This document shows, piece by piece, positions 15,172 through 22,325 of a stretch of DNA of 35,472 nt. The notes beneath the pieces are model-generated. The model ran no database searches and was not told where the DNA came from. It saw nothing but the letters and a program-made list of their open reading frames with translations. Made by a program: the position numbers and the translations under genes. Positions within the stretch are counted from its first letter, which is position 1. Each line of letters begins with the position of its first letter. This DNA is from Pseudomonas gingeri (GTDB taxonomy: Bacteria; Pseudomonadota; Gammaproteobacteria; Pseudomonadales; Pseudomonadaceae), in the NCBI RefSeq assembly GCF_013385635.1, contig NZ_JACAPR010000050.1, forward strand, positions 1 to 35,472, written 5' to 3'.

Positions 15172-16518
15172 TCAATTGATCTGGAATGGATAAACCGCGC
15201 CCAGTTTAAGGATCTGCGTCAGTTCATCCAGTGCCGTCCGGCACTCCAGCAGCAACTGCGGGTCTGCCAGGTCGCTTTCGCGCAGGGAGTCGCGGTAGTG
15301 CTTTTCGACCCATCGGGTCAGCGTGTCGTACAACGGCGCGGTCATGATAACCCCTGGATTGACCGCCGCCAGCTCAGTTTCATTCAGCGCCACGCGCAGG
15401 CGCAGGCAAGCCGGCCCGCCACCGTTCTGCATGCTCTGCTTGAGATCGAAGACTTTCACCTCGCGGATCACCCCGGCGGCGGCGGTCAGGCCCTGCAGGT
15501 ACTGCCAGACGCGCTCGTTCTTGTGGCACTCTTGCGGCACGATCAGCATCATCGTGCCGTCGGCGCGGGTCAGCAGCTGGCTGTTGAACAGATAGGAGCG
15601 CACAGCGTCATCCACTGTCACCAAAGCGCGCGGCACGCAGACCGACTGGAAGTTGCCGCCGCACTTGGCCAGTTTGTCACGCAGTTCGACGAGTACCCGC
15701 TCGGTGTCGAGGAAGGCGTCCTCATGATAGAACAGCACCTCGCCATTACCCACCGCGATCACATCGTTATGGAACACGCCCTGGTCGATCACCGCCGGGT
15801 TCTGCTGGGCATAGACCACACCGTCATCGCTCAGGCCATGCAGGCGGGCAACTGCCTGGGAGGCTTCGAGCGTCTGCCGTGCCGGGTATTTCTGCGGCGC
15901 CGGATAGCGGGTATCGAAGGCACTGCGACCGAATACGAAGAACTCGACACCGGCCTCGCCGTATTCACGGCAGAAACGCGTGTGGTTGGCCGCGCCTTCG
16001 TCACCGAACTGAGCAACGGCAGGCAAGGCCGCGTGGTGGGCGAAGTGCTTGCTGTCGGCGAACATCGCGCCGAGCACACGGCTGGTGGTCGGATGTTCGA
16101 TGCTGCGGTGGTACTTGCAGTTCAGGTTGGCCGCGGTGAAGTGCACGCGACCGTCGGCGGTGTCGGCACTCGGGCTGACGGTGCCGGCATTGGCCACCCA
16201 CATGCTCGAGGCCGAGCAACTGGCAACCAGCAACGGCATGGCCTGTTTGGCCGCCGTCTCGATCACCTGAGCGTCAGTGCCGGCAAAACCTAGCGCGCGC
16301 AGGGCGGCGACGTCCGGGCGCTCCTGGGGTGCGAGCACGCCCTGGACAAAGCCCATCTCCATCAGCGCCTTCATCTTCGCCAGACCTTGCAGCGCGGCCT
16401 CTTTCGGATTGGACGCCTGCTGGCTGTTGCTCTGGGACGCGACGTTGCCGTAGGACAGGCCGCCGTAGTTATGGGTCGGGCCTACAAGACCGTCAAAATT
16501 GACTTCAAAGGATTTCAT
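15172..16518 (-). CDS. astB: N-succinylarginine dihydrolase
   Basis: The 448-aa enzyme hydrolyses N2-succinylarginine to N2-succinylornithine, CO2 and two ammonia, step two of the AST pathway. It starts MKSFEVNFDGLVGPTHNYGGLS, as in all AstB. Residues matching the catalytic triad of the E. coli enzyme are Glu174 (FGDEGAANH), His250 (GVFHNDVIAV) and Cys371 (NGGGPACLRLRV). It follows astD after a 164-nt gap that holds a REPIN, unusual within an operon, and precedes a strong hairpin. Confidence 0.96.
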   Translation of the reverse strand: MKSFEVNFDGLVGPTHNYGGLSYGNVASQSNSQQASNPKEAALQGLAKMKALMEMGFVQGVLAPQERPDVAALRALGFAGTDAQVIETAAKQAMPLLVASCSASSMWVANAGTVSPSADTADGRVHFTAANLNCKYHRSIEHPTTSRVLGAMFADSKHFAHHAALPAVAQFGDEGAANHTRFCREYGEAGVEFFVFGRSAFDTRYPAPQKYPARQTLEASQAVARLHGLSDDGVVYAQQNPAVIDQGVFHNDVIAVGNGEVLFYHEDAFLDTERVLVELRDKLAKCGGNFQSVCVPRALVTVDDAVRSYLFNSQLLTRADGTMMLIVPQECHKNERVWQYLQGLTAAAGVIREVKVFDLKQSMQNGGGPACLRLRVALNETELAAVNPGVIMTAPLYDTLTRWVEKHYRDSLRESDLADPQLLLECRTALDELTQILKLGAVYPFQIN

Positions 16519-16586
16519 CGGCGAGGCTCCACGAATCTGTTTTTATAAGCATCAAATCATCTGCGTATGGCGACCGCTTCGCGGTC

Positions 16587-16662
16587 ATCGCCGGCAAGCC
16601 GGCTTCCACAAGGTTCGCGGTGCTGCACACGGCCCAATGTAGGAGCTGGCTTGCCGGCGATA
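16587..16662. repeat. REPIN (inverted pair of REP elements) between astD and astB
   Basis: ATCGCCGGCAAGCCGGCTTC (from 16587) and GTAGGAGCTGGCTTGCCGG (from 16639) are REP sequences of the common P. fluorescens type, in opposite orientation about 25 nt apart. REP elements are dispersed by RAYT transposases. Here the pair lies inside the ast operon, and its RNA would form a large hairpin between astD and astB. A further short hairpin (GACCGCTTCGCGGTC) precedes it. Confidence 0.88.
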
Positions 16663-16682
16663 GGGCCCGCAGGCCCAACGAT

Positions 16683-18149
16683 TCAGCAAAGCCGAACACC
16701 CGGCGTCAGGCTGGCCGGCACCGTCAGGCTCGGTGTTTCCAGCGACGCCACCGGATACGCGCAATAATCCGCCGCGTAGTAGGCGCTGGCACGATGGTTA
16801 CCCGATGCCCCCACCCCACCGAACGGTGCGCTGCTCGCGGCACCGGTCAGTTGCTTGTTCCAGTTGACGATCCCGGCACGGCTTTCCAGCCAGAACTGCT
16901 GGTAGCGCGCTTCGGAATCCGACAGCAGCCCGGCCGCCAGGCCGAACTGGGTATCGTTGGCCTCGGCGATCGCCGCAGCGAAATCGGCGTAGCGGATCAC
17001 CTGCAGCAACGGCCCGAAGAATTCCTCGTCGACGCGCTCACTCACCGCCGTCACATCGAGAATCCCCGGTGTCAGCAAAGCCGCACCGACCTGTGGTTGA
17101 GTCATCGGCAACAACGCTACCGCACCTTTGGCCAGCAAGTGCGCTTGCGCATCCATCAGCGCCCGGGCCGCGCCCAGGGAAATCACCGACCCCATGAACG
17201 GTGCCGGCTGCCGGTCGAACGCACCGACCTCGATGCTCGAACTGACTTCGACCAGGCGCTCCAGCAACCGGTCGCCCCAGGCCCCTTCGGGTACCAGCAG
17301 ACGCCGGGCACAGGTACAGCGCTGGCCGGCCGAGATAAAGGCCGACTGGATAATGGTGTAGACCGCCGCATCCAGGTCTTCGACCTGATCCACCACCAGC
17401 GGGTTGTTGCCGCCCATTTCCAAAGCCAGGATCTTGTCCGGGCGTCCGGCGAACTGCTGGTGCAGGTGATTGCCGGTACGGCTGGAGCCGGTGAAGAACA
17501 GGCCGTCGATCCCCGGATTCGCCGCCAGGGCGATACCGGTTTCGCGAGCGCCTTGCAGCAGGTTCAGCACGCCAGCCGGCAAGCCGGCCTCGATCCAGCA
17601 CTTGACCGTCAGCTCGGCGACTTTCGGGGTCAGCTCGCTCGGCTTGAACAGCACGCTGTTACCAGCCAGCAACGCCGGCACGATATGACCGTTGGGCAGG
17701 TGGCCCGGGAAGTTGTAGGGACCGAATACCGCCACCACACCGTGTGGCTTGTGGCGCAAGACGGCGGTGGCATCGCCCAGCGGGCCGCTCTTCTCGCCGG
17801 TGCGCTCGCGGTAGCTCTGGATCGAAATGGCGATCTTGTTGACCATGCTGGTCACTTCGGTCGCCGATTCCCACAGGGGCTTGCCGGTTTCTTCGCCGAT
17901 GCACCGGGCCAATTCGTCGGCATGACTTTTCAGGCTGGCGGCAAAGGCTTCGAGCACTACGATACGCTCATCCAGGCTACGCCGGGCCCAGGCCGGGAAT
18001 GCTTCGCGGGCCGTCTGTACCGCCTGTTCGACCTGTGCCGCGCTGGCGCCGTTGCCGGACCACAGCACCTGCTGGGTCACCGGGTTCAACGATTCGAAGG
18101 CTTCGCCCTGGCCGGCGTGCCACTGGCCTGCGATGTAAAGCGTGCTCAT
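16683..18149 (-). CDS. astD: N-succinylglutamate 5-semialdehyde dehydrogenase
   Basis: The 488-aa aldehyde dehydrogenase oxidises succinylglutamate semialdehyde with NAD+, step four of the AST pathway. Family landmarks are GPYNFPGHLPNGHIVPAL (143-160), the NAD-binding FFTGSSRTG, the general base Glu244 in ALEMGGNNP and the nucleophile Cys278 in SAGQRCTC. Length fits AstD. Its ATG shares one base with the stop codon of the arginine succinyltransferase gene upstream (TAATG), so translation is coupled. Confidence 0.96.
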   Translation of the reverse strand: MSTLYIAGQWHAGQGEAFESLNPVTQQVLWSGNGASAAQVEQAVQTAREAFPAWARRSLDERIVVLEAFAASLKSHADELARCIGEETGKPLWESATEVTSMVNKIAISIQSYRERTGEKSGPLGDATAVLRHKPHGVVAVFGPYNFPGHLPNGHIVPALLAGNSVLFKPSELTPKVAELTVKCWIEAGLPAGVLNLLQGARETGIALAANPGIDGLFFTGSSRTGNHLHQQFAGRPDKILALEMGGNNPLVVDQVEDLDAAVYTIIQSAFISAGQRCTCARRLLVPEGAWGDRLLERLVEVSSSIEVGAFDRQPAPFMGSVISLGAARALMDAQAHLLAKGAVALLPMTQPQVGAALLTPGILDVTAVSERVDEEFFGPLLQVIRYADFAAAIAEANDTQFGLAAGLLSDSEARYQQFWLESRAGIVNWNKQLTGAASSAPFGGVGASGNHRASAYYAADYCAYPVASLETPSLTVPASLTPGVRLC

Positions 18150-19174
18150 TATTTCGACTCCCGGGAAGCAGACAACGGAACCGCGCGGACCTGGTCTCCC
18201 GCACTCAATTGAAGACGTTTGGCGGTCAACGGATCGACCACCAGCGTGCCCGCCGCAAATCGCGCGGGAGCGGCCGTGATGCGGCAGTCTTCGCGCTTGC
18301 GGTTGTGGATCAGGAACGGCGTGGCGTCATCGCCTGGCGTACCGATGGCCAGCACCAGCGCCTGGCTGTCGCGTACCGCGCGGATCTTGCCGGTTTCGCA
18401 TTCCACCGCCGGGCCGGCATCGAAGATATCGACATAGCCCTGGTAGCTGAAGCCTTCGCTCTTGAGCATCGACAGTGCCGGCTCGGTGTCGGTGTGCACC
18501 TTGCCGATCACCGCCCTGGCATCTTCGGAGAGGAAGCAGGTGTACAACGGGAATTTCGGCATCAGTTCGGCAATGAACGCCTTGTTGCCGACGCCGGTGA
18601 GGTAGTCGGCCTGGCTGAACTCCATCTTGAAGAAGTGCCGGCCCAGGCTTTCCCAGAAAGGCGAGCGCCCGGCGGCGTCGGACATGCCGCGCATCTCGGC
18701 GATGATCTTGTTGCCGAACAACTGTGGGAATTCGGCGATAAACAGCATCCGCGCCTTGGCCAGCATCCGGCCGTTGAGGCCGCTGCGGTAGTCGGCGTGG
18801 AGGAACAGCGAGCACAGCTCGGAGTTGCCGGTCAGGTCGTTGGCCAGGAACAGCGTCGGGATCTCGCGGTAGATATTCAGCTCCTGGGAGGCGCTGACCG
18901 TCAGGCCGACCCTGAAGTTGTACCAGGGCTCGCGCAGGCCCACGGCACCGGCAATCGCCGAAATACCGACCACACGACCGTTATCGTCTTCGAGCACGAA
19001 CAGGTAATCCGCATCGGCACGCCCGGCGTCGCCCCGGAAGGTTTTTTCCGCCCAGCCGACACGGTGAGCCAGACGCTCCTCGTTGGCCGGCAAGGTGGTC
19101 AGGCCGGTGCCGGTGCTGCGGGCCAGGTCGATCAGAGCGGGTAAATCGCTGCTGCGTACGGGACGAACGATCAT
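18149..19174 (-). CDS. aruG: Arginine N-succinyltransferase, beta (AII) subunit
   Basis: The 341-aa AstA-family protein begins MIVRPVRSSDLPALIDLA and contains LTTLPANEERLAHRV, FWESLGRHFFKMEFSQADYL and FAAGTLVVDPLTAKRLQLSAG, as in E. coli AstA. Together with AruF it transfers succinyl from succinyl-CoA to arginine (and ornithine), the first AST step, with a GNAT-like fold. It is about 35-40% similar by eye to AruF over its length, consistent with an old tandem duplication. It is translationally coupled to astD and follows aruF after 72 nt. Some annotations call this gene astA. Confidence 0.95.
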   Translation of the reverse strand: MIVRPVRSSDLPALIDLARSTGTGLTTLPANEERLAHRVGWAEKTFRGDAGRADADYLFVLEDDNGRVVGISAIAGAVGLREPWYNFRVGLTVSASQELNIYREIPTLFLANDLTGNSELCSLFLHADYRSGLNGRMLAKARMLFIAEFPQLFGNKIIAEMRGMSDAAGRSPFWESLGRHFFKMEFSQADYLTGVGNKAFIAELMPKFPLYTCFLSEDARAVIGKVHTDTEPALSMLKSEGFSYQGYVDIFDAGPAVECETGKIRAVRDSQALVLAIGTPGDDATPFLIHNRKREDCRITAAPARFAAGTLVVDPLTAKRLQLSAGDQVRAVPLSASRESK

Positions 19175-19246
19175 GCTATCTCCTCAAACGGGAGCCGACT
19201 GACGGCACCCGCGAAACTCGCTGTAAGGCTGCTTTCGATACCGGCC

Positions 19247-20263
19247 TCAAACCGCCACCAGGCGCACGCTGGCACCTTCGCCGACGCCCAGGGCCTCGGC
19301 CGCTTGCAGGTCCAGGGTGACCGGTTTGCCCGGCGCGTAATCGAGCTCCAGCAGTACCGCGCGATAATCCTGCAGCAGTGCGTTGGACACCAGGTACTGG
19401 CGGCCGCCACCCTTGGTCTCGCCTATCTTCACCGGCACCACGCGGCTCTGGGCAATCGAACGGATTCCGGTGACCCGCGCATGCAGGGTCGGACCGCCGT
19501 CGAAAATATCGATGTAGTGATCGGTCTCGAAACCCTCGCGCATGAGGATGTCGAACGTGATCTGCGCACGCGGGTGCACCTGGCCCATGGCTTCCTGGGC
19601 GGCATCCGGCAGCAGCGGCACGTAGATCGGGTAATGCGGCATCAGTTCGGCGAGGAAGGTCCGGCTCTTCAGGCCGCACAGGCGCTCTGCCTCGGCGTAG
19701 TTCAGGTCGAAGAAATTGCGGCCGATGGCGTCCCAGAACGGCGAGTCGCCCTGCTCGTCGCTATAGCCGACAATCTCGGTCACCACCGAATCGGCGAAGC
19801 GCTCCGGGTGGCTGGCGACGAACAACAGGCGACCGCGGGAGTTGAGTTCCGACCAGGCCGAACCCACCAGCTCCGGCACCACGTAGAAGCTGGTCAGCAA
19901 GCTGTTGCCGGTCAGGTCGTGGCACTGCGAAAGCACATGGATCTTGTTGTGGATCTTCAGCTCGCGCGACGCATGGACAAAGGTCTCGTTGCGGAAACTG
20001 TAGAACGGCTCCGAGTAACCGGCCGAGGCGACGATTGCCGAGCAGCCCACCAGCTTGCCGGTATCGGTATCTTCGAGCACGAAGAAATAGCTTTCTTCAC
20101 CGTTGAAGCTGACTTCGGCGGCAAACGAGGCTTCGCTCGCGGCGATCTTGTCGCGCAGGCGGCCTTCGTCATCCGGCAGGGAGGTGACACCGATAGGGCT
20201 GTCGGCGGCCAGACGCCGTACCTCGTCCAGGTCAGCCATTTGCGCGGGGCGCATCACCAGCAT
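19247..20263 (-). CDS. aruF: Arginine/ornithine N-succinyltransferase, alpha (AI) subunit
   Basis: The 338-aa AstA-family protein begins MLVMRPAQMADLDEVRRLA and has VTSLPDDEGRLRDKI, SPFWDAIGRNFFDLNYAEAE and LMPHYPIYVPLLP at the positions expected for the family. In Pseudomonas the succinyltransferase is a heteromer of AruF and AruG, acting on arginine and ornithine. It follows aruC after a 164-nt gap with a strong terminator-like hairpin (see entry), so its expression may be lower than that of aruC unless another promoter or antitermination exists. A good Shine-Dalgarno (AAGGAG) precedes the ATG. Confidence 0.95.
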   Translation of the reverse strand: MLVMRPAQMADLDEVRRLAADSPIGVTSLPDDEGRLRDKIAASEASFAAEVSFNGEESYFFVLEDTDTGKLVGCSAIVASAGYSEPFYSFRNETFVHASRELKIHNKIHVLSQCHDLTGNSLLTSFYVVPELVGSAWSELNSRGRLLFVASHPERFADSVVTEIVGYSDEQGDSPFWDAIGRNFFDLNYAEAERLCGLKSRTFLAELMPHYPIYVPLLPDAAQEAMGQVHPRAQITFDILMREGFETDHYIDIFDGGPTLHARVTGIRSIAQSRVVPVKIGETKGGGRQYLVSNALLQDYRAVLLELDYAPGKPVTLDLQAAEALGVGEGASVRLVAV

Positions 20264-20313
20264 GGTGTCACTCCTTACTGAAAAACAGATCGGCTGAATC
20301 GGCCGACACAGGG

Positions 20314-20338
20314 AAAAAAATGCCGGGCAGGCCCGGCA
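20314..20338 (-). terminator. Intrinsic terminator between aruC and aruF
   Basis: TGCCGGGC (20321-20328) pairs with GCCCGGCA (20331-20338). On the minus strand it is followed directly by a run of at least seven T. It has the features of an efficient intrinsic terminator, yet lies inside the ast operon, 50 nt before the aruF start codon. A second hairpin (CGACCCC/GGGGTCG, 20360-20375) precedes it. Confidence 0.85.
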
Positions 20339-20427
20339 CAGGAAAAATCTGCCGGTCGCCGACCCCAGGGGGTCGACGACGGCGGTGCTGCTTTTCGATC
20401 AAACCAGCTCGATCAAGCCCGCCTCAA

Positions 20428-21648
20428 TCAAACTTGAGTCAGCCTGGCCACGGCGCGCTCGAAACGATCCAGGCCTTCCTTGATGTCCGCATCTTCGACC
20501 ACCAGGCTCGGGGCGAAACGAATCACATCGGGACCGGCTTGCAGGATCATCAGGTTTTCTTTCTCGGCCGCGTTGAACACGTCCTTCGCCTTGCCCTTCC
20601 AGGCATCGGCCAGCACGCAGCCGAGCAACAGGCCCATGCCACGGACCTGGGTGAACAGGCCGTACTTGGCGCCGATCTGCTCCAGGCGGGTCTTGAAGGC
20701 ATCGTGCTTGGCATTGACGCCATTGAGCACTTCAGGGGTGTTGATCACGTCGATCACCGCGTTGCCCACCGCGCACGCCAGCGGGTTGCCGCCGTAGGTG
20801 GTGCCGTGGGTGCCGACCACCAGATGCTTGGCCAGCGCTTCGCTGGTGAGCATCGCGGCAATCGGGAAACCGCCGCCCAGGCTCTTGGCGCTGGTGAGGA
20901 TGTCCGGGGTCACGCCGTAGTGCATATAGGCGAACAGCTTGCCGCTGCGGCCCATGCCGGTTTGTACTTCGTCGAATACCAGCAGCGCATCGTGCTGGTC
21001 GCACAGCTCGCGGGCGCCCTGCAAGTAAGCCAGTTCGGCCGGCAGCACGCCGCCTTCGCCCTGGACCGGTTCCAGCACCACGGCACAGGTCTTGTCCGAG
21101 ATCGCCGCTTTCAGCGCGTCCAGGTCATTGAACGGCACATGGGTGATGCCAGTGATTTTCGGACCGAAGCCATCGGAGTACTTCGACTGGCCGCCGACGT
21201 TCACGGTAAACAGGGTACGGCCGTGGAAGCTGTTGAGCGCGGCGATGATTTCGTATTTTTCCGCGCCGAAACGGTCGAATGCCACACGACGGGCCAGCTT
21301 GAACGCGGCTTCGTTGGCTTCGGCGCCGGAGTTGCAGAAGAACACGCGCTCGGCAAAGGTCGCGTCCACCAGCTTCTTGGCCAGGCGCAGCGCCGGCTCG
21401 TTGGTGAAGACGTTGGATACGTGCCACAGGTTGTTGGCCTGCTCGGTCAGGGCGCCGACCAGAGCCGGGTGCGCGTGGCCCAGGACGTTGACCGCGATCC
21501 CGCCGGCGAAATCGACCAGCTCCCGGCCCGCCTGGTCCCAGACTCGGGAACCCGCGCCACGAACGGGGATAAAAGCCGCAGGTGCGTAGTTGGGAACCAT
21601 TACCTGGTCGAAATCGGCGCGTTGCACCGGGGCTTGCTCAACGGACAT
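20428..21648 (-). CDS. aruC: Succinylornithine / acetylornithine transaminase
   Basis: The 406-aa class III PLP aminotransferase converts succinylornithine to succinylglutamate semialdehyde (third AST step) and can also serve arginine synthesis as acetylornithine transaminase. Family landmarks are FFCNSGAEANEAAFKLAR (103-120), FHGRT (141-145), VLEPVQGEGG (191-200), LVFDEVQTGMGR and the PLP lysine Lys255 in TSAKSLGGG. It is the first gene of the ast operon. Two palindromic TGTCGC-type sites lie 80-150 nt upstream, likely for ArgR. A terminator hairpin follows it. Confidence 0.95.
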   Translation of the reverse strand: MSVEQAPVQRADFDQVMVPNYAPAAFIPVRGAGSRVWDQAGRELVDFAGGIAVNVLGHAHPALVGALTEQANNLWHVSNVFTNEPALRLAKKLVDATFAERVFFCNSGAEANEAAFKLARRVAFDRFGAEKYEIIAALNSFHGRTLFTVNVGGQSKYSDGFGPKITGITHVPFNDLDALKAAISDKTCAVVLEPVQGEGGVLPAELAYLQGARELCDQHDALLVFDEVQTGMGRSGKLFAYMHYGVTPDILTSAKSLGGGFPIAAMLTSEALAKHLVVGTHGTTYGGNPLACAVGNAVIDVINTPEVLNGVNAKHDAFKTRLEQIGAKYGLFTQVRGMGLLLGCVLADAWKGKAKDVFNAAEKENLMILQAGPDVIRFAPSLVVEDADIKEGLDRFERAVARLTQV

Positions 21649-21726
21649 CGGAGTCTCCTGAAGAGGAACGCCTGCCTGAAACTGGCGAGCGATGGGGGGA
21701 TTGTAAGGACAGATTTCAGTCCGGCC

Positions 21727-21743
21727 TTGTCGCCAAGCGACAA
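21727..21743 (-). promoter_or_regulatory. Probable ArgR operator, proximal site of aruC
   Basis: TTGTCGCCAAGCGACAA is a perfect inverted repeat with a 3-nt centre. On both strands it fits the P. aeruginosa ArgR half-site pattern TGTCGC-N8-AA. It is 79 nt upstream of the aruC start codon. ArgR is known to activate the aru operon in response to arginine. Confidence 0.65.
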
Positions 21744-21776
21744 CTTCTTATAGCGCCAAACCGGGTTTTGCCGGGG

Positions 21777-21794
21777 TTGTCGGCAATGCGACAA
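21777..21794 (-). promoter_or_regulatory. Probable ArgR operator, distal site of aruC
   Basis: TTGTCGGCAATGCGACAA is a second near-perfect inverted repeat with the same TGTCG/CGACA arms. Its centre is about 50 bp (close to five helical turns) from the proximal site, so proteins bound at both would lie on the same DNA face. Confidence 0.55.
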
Positions 21795-21950
21795 ATAGCA
21801 TCGCAAAGGCGCAGTTTAAACGGTGGGAGGCTTTTGATGCAGGGTCGACGAGATGAGATTTTCGACTGACGAGCTTCGCTGCGTGAATTCCTGTGAAATG
21901 TTGTGAATTCGAGTGGACAGCCCGCCGGGGCTGAACAGGGGGATCGCTCA

Positions 21951-22181
21951 TCACGGCGCCACGTTCCTGCTCTGTACCCGGTAGACAACCGGGTAGATAT
22001 CCTTCCCCTCGCAGGCCACGATAAATGGCCTTTCGAGCCAAGGTTGCCAGTATTGCGCCAGCCACTCGACCGACTCACCGAAACCTGCCGGCAGACGCCT
22101 GAACCGCCTGTTTACATGGCTTTTGGCCTGCAATTGGCTCGAAAAATATGTAACAAAATGTACACACGTCTCGGGCTTCAT
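21951..22181 (-). CDS. Possible small protein gene, uncharacterised
   Basis: An open frame of 76 codons begins MKPETCVHFVTYFSSQLQAK and contains the aromatic-rich stretch EWLAQYWQPWLERPFIVACE. Third-position GC is raised but lower than in neighbouring genes, and the ribosome-binding site (GGGGG about 8 nt before ATG) is poor. No domain was recognised. It lies upstream of aruC on the same strand and overlaps the leader region of the HrpK-like gene on the other strand. It could be real, a decayed gene or chance. Confidence 0.3.
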   Translation of the reverse strand: MKPETCVHFVTYFSSQLQAKSHVNRRFRRLPAGFGESVEWLAQYWQPWLERPFIVACEGKDIYPVVYRVQSRNVAP

Positions 22182-22325
22182 GAGCAGGCCCCCGCTCAAG
22201 CGGCGGGTCGCCCACAGCGACCCGGTAACCCCGACCACACACTCGCTTCCTTTCAGCCAGCGCCGCCCGCGGCCAGGCCGGAGCAAGGCCGTGTGCCTGG
22301 AAAACGACCCTCAGGGAGGTTCTGC

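Noticed and set aside
20320..21753. Plus-strand open frame of 477 codons opposite aruC
   Set aside because: Antisense shadow of aruC with no recognisable protein features.
21940..21965. Possible hrp box upstream of the HrpK-like gene (GGGATC-N13-CCACGTT)
   Set aside because: The -35 part differs from GGAACC at two or more positions and the last A of CCACNNA is absent. It is 360 nt from the start codon. Not better than chance.
21903..22325. In-frame N-terminal extension of the HrpK-like protein by 141 codons
   Set aside because: The frame is open but the sequence is Pro/Arg-rich and not protein-like. The ATG at 22326 has a strong AGGGAGG, so the extension was not used.
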